Of a DNA stretch of 15,084 nt, positions 7,273 through 14,675 are shown in pieces. The DNA is from JACRLW01 sp050181465. GTDB taxonomy: Bacteria > Planctomycetota > UBA1135 > UBA2386. The translations under genes and the position numbers were made by a program. The stretch covers positions 1 through 15,084 of the forward strand of contig JBFXDD010000070.1 of NCBI GenBank assembly GCA_050181465.1, given 5' to 3'. The notes under the pieces were generated by a model. The model did not search any database and was not told the origin of the DNA. It worked only from the letters and a program-made list of their open reading frames with translations. Numbering within the stretch: position 1 is the stretch's first letter; each line of letters starts with the position of its first letter.

Positions 7273-9957
7273 CTACTTCGCCAGCGCTTCGCGGACTTTC
7301 TCCGCATCGAAGGAGATGCGGACCTCCTGCGGCGCCGGCCCATCGATCACCCCGTCGAAGTGACCGAGCTCCACCGACACGCGGGGCTTGCGTGGACGAT
7401 CGAACCGAGCGACCACGGCATATCGCCCCGGCCGCGACACGAGCACCATCGCCGCTTCCTCGGCGCCGAGCACCCCACCGCCCGACTTGCCGAGCGACGC
7501 ACGGGGCACCGTGTTGGTGCCGCCCGACATTTGATCGATGGAGCGAATCGACTCCGGGAAGCCGGTGTCGCCGTCGAACACGAGCGAGATTCGAATCGAC
7601 GCGTCGCCGGCCACGCCACGCAGGCCCGGCACCGAGACCCGAATCGGTTGGATGGCCCGGGAGACGAGGCGATTCTCGCCGGCCCGCAGCCACCCGCCCG
7701 CCTCCGCTCGACCGGCCGCAAAAAGCACGCACTCGAGCGAGGGCTGAAATGCCACGAATCGGATCTCGCCCCGCCGCATCGGAAAGGCTCGCCAGCCGAG
7801 ACGGCCATCCAACTCGGTCATGCGAACCAAGGCGTGGCCGGACGCCGCGCGGTCGTGCGTCCCATCCGGGTTTGCGGCGATCAGATGGAACACATAGAGG
7901 CGATCGCGAAGGTCGATCGCCAGGTTCGGCACGGGTCGATCCGGGTCGGCGATGATGCCGCGCTCGCGATGGAGTTCTCCCGGCACGTTGCGGATGCCGA
8001 TCGACAATTCGTACACGCCACGCCGGATCGCATCGGAGGCCCAGGTGTGTCGATCGCCCTTTGCCTCGAAACGCAGATCGATCGTCTGGCCGTCGGTCGC
8101 GACCAACCGTGCCTCCAGGGCGAGCGGCGGACTGTCGGCCGGCACACGGACCGCCAGCCGGAGGTTTGCCGTGCGCGTCAGAACGACGTCGTTGGTCGGC
8201 GGCAAGGTCGCGAACTCCTTGAAGTCTGGGAGATGTCCGCGTCGGCTCACGCGAATCGCCAACGGACTTGGCGGCATCGCGCCGAAGATCGCATAGCTAC
8301 CGTCTGCCGCCGAGACCGTCGGCGTCAACGGCAACGGACGCATGCGCCCGCCTACGGCCTCGAACACGGCGACCTCCGCGCCTTCGACCGCTTGGCCCAG
8401 GTCGTCGCGAACGGTCCCGATCGTCGTCGGCGCCGTCGGCGTCAGCACGATCGTGCCGAGTCTTCGATGGCCGTCGGGCTGCAAGCGACCGAGGGACAGG
8501 AGCGCCTGCGGCCGACCTTCGTCGCCGATCGCTCGCGGCACGGAGAGTTCGAGCCGAACGCCGTCGAGGATGCGGACTCCGATGTCGACGAGGATTTCGA
8601 AACGTCCGTCCGCAGCGGTCAGAACGGAAGGAACCTCCGTCTGGTAGGTCGCGGAGTGCAGGACGGCCCGCAACGACCTCGCGGGGAAGGGACTCCCGTC
8701 GCGATCGGTTGCCGTTCCACGCAAGACGATCCAGTTCGGCGGAGTCAGGATCCGCACCGTAGACACCTCACCGTCGACCGGTGCGGGGGTGATTCGCATC
8801 GCCTCCGTGGCCATGCCCTGCCGCGACCTGCTCACGATCGCCACGACGTTCGCAACGACGCCTGTCGCGATGGGATACAGATCGACGGACCGCTGATCGA
8901 ACGGCTTCGTCGCGAACACACCGTTTGCCAGACTCCGCGCCAGGTCCGGCAAACCGGTGAGTGCTGCGCCGTTCCACGACTCCTTGGGCACCCGCACCGA
9001 CACATCGAAAGCTGAGATGAGCGGCTCGCCGAGGGAATCGCAGATCTCGACCTTGGCACTGCCGACAGCGGGAAGCAGCAGCTCGATCGGCTCCGTCGGA
9101 AGGGGCTCCGCGCGAAACTCCGCCATGACCGGCGTCGCCGCCGCCGCGCGCGCGATGGCGAGGAGACGCTGACTGCGTGCCTCACCGAGAACCAGCGACA
9201 GGTGTCGAACCTGCGCACGACCTGCGCCGTCGGTCACGCCCTCCCAGTACACCCCACCGGACTTCGCGCTCTCGATGCCGCAGAGCGAGACCCGCACACC
9301 CTCACGGGCCGCGCCGTCGACTCCCGACACGACGAACTCGACGCCGTCATCCTCGACCAGCACGACCTGGAGCGGACCGGGCTTGTCGCGAAACGCCTCG
9401 GCGAAACCGATCTTGGCCGCCGTGCGCGCTGCGACCGCGAGTTGCCACAGCGGTCCGACGACTTCGACTTCGCCGCGCTCATCGGTCACGTAACGTCGCC
9501 CCTCGGCGATCACGGCATCGACGAGGTGACGCCCGCCCGGCCAGGATCCCCGCAATGGAGGAAGATCGCCAAGGCGAGCACGGTGGCGGCGGTCCTCGAT
9601 CTGCAGACAGAACACCTCCGCGCCCGCGACGGTGAGACGGGTCGAGGGATCCCAGACACGAATGCGGAGCTGCTCGGGCGAAGGTGCTGGACCCAAAGCC
9701 GTCGGCGACAGGCGCTGACGTTCGATGTCCTCGCCGTCGAGGGAGTCCGCAGACTCGGGCTCCCGAAGGCCGTCCTCGGCCATTTCCGTCGTGTTGCGAT
9801 CCTCGATCGGATCCCCGGTCTCGGGATCGATCGTGGCATCCTGCGGCACGGTAAACGGGGGCGGATTCGAGTCGCCCAGCCCCCCCATCGCGAACCACAG
9901 CCCGCCCGCGGTCACCCCGACGACGAGCAGGCAGAGCAACGAGAGCGGGGCGCGCAC
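7273..9957 (-). CDS. Membrane-anchored protein with carboxypeptidase-regulatory-like domains
   Basis: An 894-aa exported or membrane-anchored protein without a recognised enzymatic domain. It starts at GTG 9957, and residues 4-24 form one hydrophobic segment (signal anchor or uncleaved signal). An acidic, low-complexity linker (25-90) follows. The remainder is beta-rich, with several stretches of the CarboxypepD_reg/Ig-like pattern (G-x-V-x-D-x2-G-x4-G-x-x-V ... T-x-x-D-G-x-Y/F). These lie at about 97-168, 205-252, 408-475 and, most clearly, 511-575 (DDLGQAVEGAEVAVF ... SAADGSYAIF). Such proteins are common in planctomycetes and usually act at the cell envelope, in adhesion or as scaffold. 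It is the first gene of the leftward run and precedes the OPT transporter by 54 bp, so a functional link is possible but not shown. The start could lie slightly upstream, because the frame stays open there. Confidence 0.85.
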   Translation of the reverse strand: MRAPLSLLCLLVVGVTAGGLWFAMGGLGDSNPPPFTVPQDATIDPETGDPIEDRNTTEMAEDGLREPESADSLDGEDIERQRLSPTALGPAPSPEQLRIRVWDPSTRLTVAGAEVFCLQIEDRRHRARLGDLPPLRGSWPGGRHLVDAVIAEGRRYVTDERGEVEVVGPLWQLAVAARTAAKIGFAEAFRDKPGPLQVVLVEDDGVEFVVSGVDGAAREGVRVSLCGIESAKSGGVYWEGVTDGAGRAQVRHLSLVLGEARSQRLLAIARAAAATPVMAEFRAEPLPTEPIELLLPAVGSAKVEICDSLGEPLISAFDVSVRVPKESWNGAALTGLPDLARSLANGVFATKPFDQRSVDLYPIATGVVANVVAIVSRSRQGMATEAMRITPAPVDGEVSTVRILTPPNWIVLRGTATDRDGSPFPARSLRAVLHSATYQTEVPSVLTAADGRFEILVDIGVRILDGVRLELSVPRAIGDEGRPQALLSLGRLQPDGHRRLGTIVLTPTAPTTIGTVRDDLGQAVEGAEVAVFEAVGGRMRPLPLTPTVSAADGSYAIFGAMPPSPLAIRVSRRGHLPDFKEFATLPPTNDVVLTRTANLRLAVRVPADSPPLALEARLVATDGQTIDLRFEAKGDRHTWASDAIRRGVYELSIGIRNVPGELHRERGIIADPDRPVPNLAIDLRDRLYVFHLIAANPDGTHDRAASGHALVRMTELDGRLGWRAFPMRRGEIRFVAFQPSLECVLFAAGRAEAGGWLRAGENRLVSRAIQPIRVSVPGLRGVAGDASIRISLVFDGDTGFPESIRSIDQMSGGTNTVPRASLGKSGGGVLGAEEAAMVLVSRPGRYAVVARFDRPRKPRVSVELGHFDGVIDGPAPQEVRISFDAEKVREALAK

Positions 9958-10324
9958 CGACCGAAGGATAGCGGCGGGGAATCGCGGGGGGTCGCGTCAG
10001 GCGCGAGTCGACGTCGCAAGTTCGTCACCGAAGCATCGCCGCGGCTCGCATACCTCGCGCGACCGCCGAGAGTGAAGATCAGGATCACGCCATCTTCGGG
10101 TCAGTGTGGCACTTCGCCATCGAGCCGATCTGCACGATCGCCCGACAGCACGTGCCGAAACGCGGAGAAGCCCGTGTTCGAGCGTCGACCAAGAGCCACG
10201 AGGACGGGTTGAGCGGCGATTCGCAGGACTCCCCGCCCGAACACCGCACGGCATCGACGTGCGTATTGGGGCACGAATCCAGGCGAGCGCATGCTCCGTC
10301 TCGGGATCCGCGGCTTCGTCGTCC

Positions 10325-10518
10325 GCTGCCTAGCCCGGATGATTCGTGAACGTCTGCTGCGATCGCCGCAAGTCGCGCGCGGCGGCGTCGCCAAGCCGGC
10401 TCCTCCCTGGCAGCGTAGCTACAGCTACGCTTGGGTCGTCGACCGACGCAGCTCGTTCCTGGGCATCGACCCGCGTCGATCTCGCGACGACGTTCACGAA
10501 TGGTCAGGGCTGGGAAGC
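10325..10518. mobile_element. MITE-like inverted-repeat element with central palindrome
   Basis: Two 30-bp arms, 10325-10354 and 10489-10518, are inverted copies of each other matching at 25 of 30 positions. This includes a perfect 13-bp core, ATTCGTGAACGTC (10342-10354) against GACGTTCACGAAT (10489-10501). A second block, 10359-10375 against 10467-10483, matches at 13 of 17 positions with a 1-nt offset. The exact midpoint (10421.5) is also the centre of an independent palindrome, AGCGTAGCT-AC-AGCTACGCT (10412-10431). No open frame in the element looks like a transposase. The layout resembles a non-autonomous miniature transposable element or the joined ends of a decayed insertion sequence. 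I see no clear target-site duplication, so the mobile nature is inferred from structure alone. Confidence 0.5.
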
Positions 10519-10525
10519 ACCTGAG

Positions 10526-10545
10526 TCGATCCCCCACGGGATCGA
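10526..10545. repeat. Perfect 8-bp stem-loop beside the inverted-repeat element
   Basis: TCGATCCC (10526-10533) and GGGATCGA (10538-10545) form a perfect 8-bp stem with the 4-nt loop CCAC. It lies 8 bp beyond the right arm of the MITE-like element and about 195 bp downstream of lexA. No T-run follows on either strand. It could act as a transcript 3' end for lexA or be part of a larger decayed repeat. Confidence 0.45.
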
Positions 10546-10738
10546 GTCGACGTCCACCATCGGGTCGACGTCGAGGAACTCCATCGCGAACCACGCTCGC
10601 TCATCGGGGACTACGCCGGCTGCCAAGTCATCGCCGCAATGTCTTCGAATCCCGTCTCGACGGTGGAACGCGAACGGCGCCAGGTCCGAGCCGTCCTGAC
10701 CCGAAGGTTCGCTTCGCCGTCGGATCGAGGAAGCTGCA

Positions 10739-11350
10739 TCACAGCCGCCGCCGCACCTCGACCACGCAACCCAGGATCGTCAGTTCGTCCGGAGCCGGCA
10801 GGATCGGCGCAAAGGCCGGATTGGACGCTTCGAGCACCGGACGCCCGCGGCGCATACGCAAGCGCTTCACCGTTGCCTCGCCGTGCACCATGGCGACCAC
10901 GATCGTGTTTGGAGCCGCCGTGGGCCCACGTCGCACGATCACCACATCACCCGGCAGGATCCCGTCGCCGAGCATGCTCTCGCCTTCCACGCGCAGCGCG
11001 AAGTACTCGCCGCCGCGCGGCGCGTCGAAGGCGACCTGGCCGTCCGCATGATCGATCGCCTCGGTCAGCCGACCCGCGGCGACGGCCCCCAATACCGGCA
11101 CAGAGATCGTCCGACGACCTGCGGGCTCGCTCGGCAGTCGATATCCGCGCGCGAGGCGCGGCAGCTTCACCAAGCGGCCCTCCCGTACCAGAAGGTCGAG
11201 CTGCTTGCGGGCGGACTCGATCGCCGCGAATCCCATGGCCGCTTGAACCTCGCGCACGGTCGGCGGCTCGCCCGCCAAGAGGCGTTCCCGCACGAAGCGG
11301 TAGACGCGCTCGCGAGTCTCGCCGGGAGGTGTGTGAGCCACGAGCGACAT
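10739..11350 (-). CDS. lexA: LexA SOS repressor (S24 self-cleaving protease)
   Basis: This is the transcriptional repressor of the DNA-damage (SOS) response; in the family, RecA filaments stimulate its self-cleavage. The protein is 203 aa, the normal LexA length. An N-terminal winged helix-turn-helix (about 11-73, TRERVYRFVRERL...PPTVREVQAAMGF) is followed by the peptidase S24 domain. The cleavage bond is A92-G93 (VLGAVAAGRL), the nucleophile is Ser125 (VEGESMLGDGI) and the general base is Lys162 (HGEATVKRL). The ATG at 11350 is chosen because it gives the family N-terminus; the frame stays open upstream to 11530 in Arg/Ser-rich sequence with no homology, antisense to the divergent gene. No Shine-Dalgarno sequence is evident. 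No imuA, imuB or dnaE2 gene accompanies it here. It is divergent from the Gfo/Idh gene across only 50 bp, so autoregulation through that gap could also affect its neighbour. Confidence 0.95.
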   Translation of the reverse strand: MSLVAHTPPGETRERVYRFVRERLLAGEPPTVREVQAAMGFAAIESARKQLDLLVREGRLVKLPRLARGYRLPSEPAGRRTISVPVLGAVAAGRLTEAIDHADGQVAFDAPRGGEYFALRVEGESMLGDGILPGDVVIVRRGPTAAPNTIVVAMVHGEATVKRLRMRRGRPVLEASNPAFAPILPAPDELTILGCVVEVRRRL

Positions 11351-11360
11351 CTTGCGTGAG

Positions 11361-11381
11361 CGCGGTTCGCTGTCAACGCGG
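11361..11381. promoter_or_regulatory. Candidate operator dyad in the lexA divergent promoter region
   Basis: The 50-bp gap between lexA and the divergent oxidoreductase contains CGCGGTTCGCTGTCAACGCG(G). This is an imperfect dyad, CGCG(G)TT...AACGCG, with GTT-N7-AAC at its core (11365-11377). On the lexA strand it overlaps a TTGACA hexamer (11376-11371), a perfect -35 match, but the -10 position 17 bp on falls on the start codon. LexA operators differ widely between phyla, so assignment as a LexA box is only a hypothesis. Confidence 0.25.
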
Positions 11382-11400
11382 CATCGGCTACAACGCGCGC

Positions 11401-12474
11401 ATGCAGAAACTGAAAGTTCTCGTCGCCGGCTGCGGAAACATGGGCGCCTCCCACGCGCGTGCCTATCACGCGATCGCCGACTTCGAGATCGCCGGTCTCG
11501 TGAGTCGGACGGCCAAGAGCCGCGACACACTGAGTGCGGCGCTGGGCGGCGTGCCCACGTTTGCTGACTTCGATGCCGCGCTCGCCAAGACCCGACCCGA
11601 CGTCGTCTCCATCAATACGTATCCGGACACGCACGCCGAGATGGCTCGCAAGGCGCTGGCAGCGGGCTGCCATGTCTTCGTCGAGAAGCCGCTGGCGGAG
11701 ACTGTGGCGGAGGCGCAGAGCATCGTCGATGCGGCCCTGGCGGCGAATCGCAAGGTCGTGGTCGGCTACATCCTGCGAGTCCACCCCGCATGGTCCCGCT
11801 TCGTCGAAGTCGCCCGCACGCTGGGCAAGCCGCTGGTCATGCGTATGAATCTGAACCAGCAGAGCCGCGGCAAGAATTGGGCAACCCACCGTGCGCTCAT
11901 GGACTCGATGTCGCCGATCGTGGATTGCGGCGTGCATTATGTCGACGTCATGTGCCAGATGACCAACAGCCGCCCAACGCGCGTGCATGCCGTCGGTGCG
12001 AGACTCACCGAGGAACTCGCGCCCGGCATGTACAATTACGGCCAGCTCCAGGTCACTTTCGAAGACGGCTCCGTGGGTTGGTACGAGGCCGGTTGGGGAC
12101 CGATGATGAGCGAGGTCGCCTACTTCGTGAAGGACGTCATCGGGCCGCGCGGCTGTGTGTCGATCGTCGAGAAGAGCGGGAGCGACCGCTCGAGCGGCAG
12201 CGCCGACGTCGACTCCCACACCAAGACCAACACGCTCAAGGTCCACTACCAGGATCGCGACGCCAACGACGAGTTCCTGCGGCCGGATGAGTACATCGAC
12301 ACCGCGGACGAACCCGATCACGACGGGCTCTGTCGTCGCGAACAGGAATACCTGCTCCGCGCGATCCGCGAAGACTTGGACTTGCGCGACCATCTTCGCG
12401 ACGCCGTCGAGAGCTTGCGCGTCGTCCTCGCCGCCGACGAATCGGTTCGCACCGGAAAGGTGGTGGAACTGTGA
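11401..12474 (+). CDS. Gfo/Idh/MocA-family NAD(P)-dependent oxidoreductase
   Basis: This is a cytoplasmic dehydrogenase of the Gfo/Idh/MocA family, whose members oxidise or reduce sugars and inositols with NAD(P). The 357-aa protein has the N-terminal Rossmann motif G10-C-G12-N-M-G15. It has the family EKP signature with the probable catalytic Lys96 (VEKPLAE), and a C-terminal-domain motif D175-x-G-x-H179-x2-D182 (DCGVHYVDV) at the usual catalytic His position. The ATG at 11401 is chosen because it begins directly at the Rossmann strand (MQKLKVLVAGCG); the frame is open for ~760 bases upstream, but that stretch is antisense to lexA and to intergenic DNA. The TGA overlaps the next start codon (TGATG), so it is translationally coupled to the secreted DUF5722 protein. 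This suggests a sugar released by the partner as substrate, which is inference. Confidence 0.93.
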   Translation: MQKLKVLVAGCGNMGASHARAYHAIADFEIAGLVSRTAKSRDTLSAALGGVPTFADFDAALAKTRPDVVSINTYPDTHAEMARKALAAGCHVFVEKPLAETVAEAQSIVDAALAANRKVVVGYILRVHPAWSRFVEVARTLGKPLVMRMNLNQQSRGKNWATHRALMDSMSPIVDCGVHYVDVMCQMTNSRPTRVHAVGARLTEELAPGMYNYGQLQVTFEDGSVGWYEAGWGPMMSEVAYFVKDVIGPRGCVSIVEKSGSDRSSGSADVDSHTKTNTLKVHYQDRDANDEFLRPDEYIDTADEPDHDGLCRREQEYLLRAIREDLDLRDHLRDAVESLRVVLAADESVRTGKVVEL

Positions 12475-13796
12475 TGTTCGCGGCAACGCGATTCCTGATT
12501 GCAGCATGCGCGCTGCTGTCTGCGGCGATCGGGCAGGACGCTTTGCGACCTCGCCCGGTGGACTCCACGCCCTACCCGACGGCTGTCGGAAAGAAGGGTC
12601 TCCAGGTGCAGATGGTCGACGACGCCATCGCTCTGGGGGTGAAGCACGCGGCCATCAACATCGACATCTGCTCGCTGATCGCCAGATCACCCGAGGAGCC
12701 TCACTACCTGCAAAGGTCAGGATGCGATGAGATCCGCTTCCGGAAACACGTCATCGATGCATTGGATTCGCAGGTTCGAGCGCTGACCGCAGCAGGAGTC
12801 GTCGTCACCGCCATCCTCCTGACAACTCAAACCGGAGAGGCCGCGATCGACGATGAGTACACCCACCCGGATGCCGAATCGCCTGCGCCCAATCGGATCA
12901 CCGCGTTCTCTTCGCGGGACGAGAGTGCCCGAATCGCCCTCGGCGAGCCGATCATCTTCCTTGCCGAGCGCTACTCGGGTGATCCAGCGCCTCATGGCCG
13001 GATCTGGAACTGGATCGTCGGCAACGAAGTGAATGCGCACTGGTATTGGTACAACCAAGGTCGTGCATCGCTCGGCGCGGTGGCAGAGGAATACGCGAGC
13101 ACACTGCACCACATCGATTCGTTGGTCCGAAGCCGCATCGAGAACGCACGGATCTTCGTTTCGCTGGATCACCACTGGACCATCGCTCCGCTGGGAGCCG
13201 ACTCGGATCGAGCGGTCCCGGCCCGCGAGTTCTTGCTCGCACTTCGCCAGGCCGCTGCGAAGTACGAACGCCTGCGCTGGCATGTCGCCTTCCACCCCTA
13301 TCCCGAGAATCTGTTCGATCCAAGATTCTGGCGGGACACGACAGCGCCCGATCGCGACGACGCCCAGCGCGTGACCTTCCGCAACCTGGACGTCCTTCTT
13401 CGCTTCCTCGCGCGCGAAGACATGCTGCTCGACGGCGAACCTCGCCGCGTGATCCTCAGCGAACAGGGCTTCCATTGTCGCGACGACCAGCACGGCGAGC
13501 GCGATCAGGCCGCGGCGTTCGCTCTCGCGTGGTCGCTCGTGACGCAACGCGAGGGCATCGACGCCTTCATCCTGCATCGCCACGTCGATCACTCGATGGA
13601 GGGCGGACTGCGACTCGGCCTGTGGTCGCGCAAGGCCGATTCCATGTGCGCGCCGGATCGCCGCCGCCTGATCGCGGAAGTCTTTCGCGATTGCGACACA
13701 AGGCGTTGGCCTGCCTGCGCACAGTTCGCGCTCCCTGTCCTCGGAGTCGACCAGCTCGTGGATTGGAAGCCGCAGGACAGCGAACGCGCCAAGTAG
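12474..13796 (+). CDS. Secreted DUF5722-family, glycoside-hydrolase-like protein
   Basis: A 440-aa exported protein that matches my recollection of the DUF5722 family, whose sequence looks like a TIM-barrel glycosidase. A signal peptide (MFAATRFLIAACALLSAAIG) precedes the barrel. Family-like stretches include LQVQMVDDAIALGVKHAAIN (43-62), IVGNEVNAHWYWYNQG (181-196), VAFHPYPENLFD, ILSEQGFH and FILHRHVDHS. E185 in the GNE motif and E330 in ILSEQGF are 145 residues apart. They are placed as the acid/base and nucleophile of clan GH-A enzymes would be; this catalytic assignment is inference. The ATG at 12474 shares one base with the stop of the upstream oxidoreductase; a GTG at 12471 is the alternative start. 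The gene ends one base from the stop of the convergent gene. The substrate is unknown. Confidence 0.88.
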   Translation: MFAATRFLIAACALLSAAIGQDALRPRPVDSTPYPTAVGKKGLQVQMVDDAIALGVKHAAINIDICSLIARSPEEPHYLQRSGCDEIRFRKHVIDALDSQVRALTAAGVVVTAILLTTQTGEAAIDDEYTHPDAESPAPNRITAFSSRDESARIALGEPIIFLAERYSGDPAPHGRIWNWIVGNEVNAHWYWYNQGRASLGAVAEEYASTLHHIDSLVRSRIENARIFVSLDHHWTIAPLGADSDRAVPAREFLLALRQAAAKYERLRWHVAFHPYPENLFDPRFWRDTTAPDRDDAQRVTFRNLDVLLRFLAREDMLLDGEPRRVILSEQGFHCRDDQHGERDQAAAFALAWSLVTQREGIDAFILHRHVDHSMEGGLRLGLWSRKADSMCAPDRRRLIAEVFRDCDTRRWPACAQFALPVLGVDQLVDWKPQDSERAK

Positions 13797-13797
13797 C

Positions 13798-14616
13798 TCA
13801 AGCTCGCGACCAGCGCAGCGTGACCGACAGCGGTGAGCTCAGTCGGGGCGAGGTCGGTTCGATCGTCAGCGCCTGCAACCCCAGGGTGGCGCCGCTGAGC
13901 GCCGGGTCGGGCGGGATCGGCAGTGCCAGTTGGCCGTGACCCAGCCCATCCAGCGGCATCGGCCCGACCGGCAGCACGAGCAGCGGGTCCAGGTGCAGCG
14001 TTCCGAGGTCGCCGATCCACAGCCCGGGCGTGATCGGTAGCGGACTCGCGAAGAGATAGTCGACGCCGCCCGGCGAGACCGGGTCGGAAACCGTCACGAA
14101 GAAGTTCGACCCCAGCGGCGCGTACGGGTCGCCGCCCAACCACGTCCGATAGTCGGTGGTGATATGGATCGCCACCTGCTGAACGCCGCTGATCGGCAAG
14201 CCCAACTCCGTGAAGCACTGCACGCCCTGACGACCCTCGACGCAGCGCGGGTGGCAGATCGTGGTCACACAGAATGTCAGACACTGCCCCGGCTGGATCT
14301 GCTTGCGCCGCGCGATCGTGCTCCAAGTGAGCTGGTTCGTTGCCGGGTTCACGGCGCCGGACCAGCCGTCGGGCGATTGGATGCTCGAAGCGTCGAGCTG
14401 ATCGACGCCGCACGCGAAATCGATCGTGATGCTGGCGACCGGCAGCGTGCAGTTGCCCGGGTTGCACACCTCGTAGCAATAGGTGTGCGTGGCGCAGAAG
14501 AGACCCGGGTTGTAGGTGGTCGTCTTGTGGACGGTCGGCTGGCAGTTGCCTTGTGCGTGCGTCGCACCGGCGAAGGAGATCGAGAGGAGAGCGGCGAGCA
14601 GAGCGGATCGGATCAT
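13798..14616 (-). CDS. Cysteine-rich secreted protein with planctomycete C-terminal domain
   Basis: No function is recognised. The 272-aa product has a clear signal peptide (MIRSALLAALLSISFAG, cleavage near THAQ|G) starting at the ATG at 14616. The mature N-terminal half (24-135) carries all 11 cysteines, in runs such as C41-x5-C47-x3-C51-x4-C56 and C112-x3-C116-x4-C121-x3-C125-x8-C134, which suggests a disulfide-bonded beta domain. The odd number leaves at least one unpaired. The C-terminal half carries PLDGLGHGQLALPIP..PALSG (221-242), which closely parallels the end of the S8 peptidase in this window. Such terminal domains recur in exported proteins of this lineage; their role is unknown. 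The gene is convergent with the DUF5722 gene (one base between stops) and divergent from the sigma-factor gene. Confidence 0.85.
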   Translation of the reverse strand: MIRSALLAALLSISFAGATHAQGNCQPTVHKTTTYNPGLFCATHTYCYEVCNPGNCTLPVASITIDFACGVDQLDASSIQSPDGWSGAVNPATNQLTWSTIARRKQIQPGQCLTFCVTTICHPRCVEGRQGVQCFTELGLPISGVQQVAIHITTDYRTWLGGDPYAPLGSNFFVTVSDPVSPGGVDYLFASPLPITPGLWIGDLGTLHLDPLLVLPVGPMPLDGLGHGQLALPIPPDPALSGATLGLQALTIEPTSPRLSSPLSVTLRWSRA

Positions 14617-14655
14617 GGCTTGGTTCCTGACTGGCGATTGGTCTTGGAAGGTTCA

Positions 14656-14675
14656 TCCGGTGCGAATGCGCCGGA
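14656..14675 (-). promoter_or_regulatory. Leader stem-loop of the cysteine-rich secreted protein gene
   Basis: TCCGGTGC...GCGCCGGA folds into an 8-bp stem with one G-T wobble and a 4-nt loop, 40 bp upstream of the ATG at 14616. It would lie in the 5' leader if transcription starts further out. The other small secreted gene (4369-4899) also has a leader hairpin, although of different sequence. Confidence 0.3.

Larger units (their letters stand above)
9958..10738. other. Long intergenic region with no convincing gene
   Basis: About 780 bp lie between the beta-domain gene and the end of lexA. All frames here are short, rich in Arg and Ser and lacking in recognisable motifs. The region contains a 194-bp inverted-repeat element (10325-10518) and an adjoining 8-bp stem-loop (10526-10545). 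On the minus strand a 78-codon open stretch without its own start (10740 down to a TGA at 10504-10506) has about 80% G or C at third codon positions in its last 42 codons, and it ends inside the right arm of the element. It may be a decayed gene. A second minus-strand frame, ending at 10085 with MAKCHTDPKMA, shows no coding signature that I trust. Confidence 0.6.

Noticed and set aside
5851..9015. A 1054-codon open frame on the plus strand
   Set aside because: It lies antisense to the OPT transporter and the beta-domain protein. Its translation is rich in Arg, His, Asp and Gln with no domain or hydrophobic pattern. Long shadow frames are expected opposite GC-rich genes.
10085..10594. A 169-codon minus-strand frame across the gene-free region
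   Set aside because: It runs straight through both arms of the inverted-repeat element, is Arg-rich, and has no recognised domain. Its tail (MAKCHTDPKMA) is curious, but I cannot support it as a gene.
11348..11376. TTGACA (-35) promoter for lexA
   Set aside because: The hexamer is perfect, but the -10 position at 17-bp spacing is AAGATG, which overlaps the lexA start codon. It would need a leaderless transcript starting inside the gene.
10639..11400. N-terminal extension of the Gfo/Idh frame, and the matching upstream extension of lexA (to 11530)
   Set aside because: Both extensions are Arg/Ser/Pro-rich low-complexity sequence antisense to the other gene or to intergenic DNA. The family N-termini begin exactly at 11401 (plus) and 11350 (minus).
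11167..12507. A 446-codon open frame on the minus strand
   Set aside because: It is antisense to the Gfo/Idh/MocA gene, which has unambiguous motifs. The translation shows no family features, and only its end overlaps the lexA region in the wrong frame.
12717..13592. A 291-codon minus-strand frame with moderately protein-like composition
   Set aside because: It lies fully inside and antisense to the DUF5722 gene, whose conserved motifs run along the whole length, so it is a codon-phase shadow.
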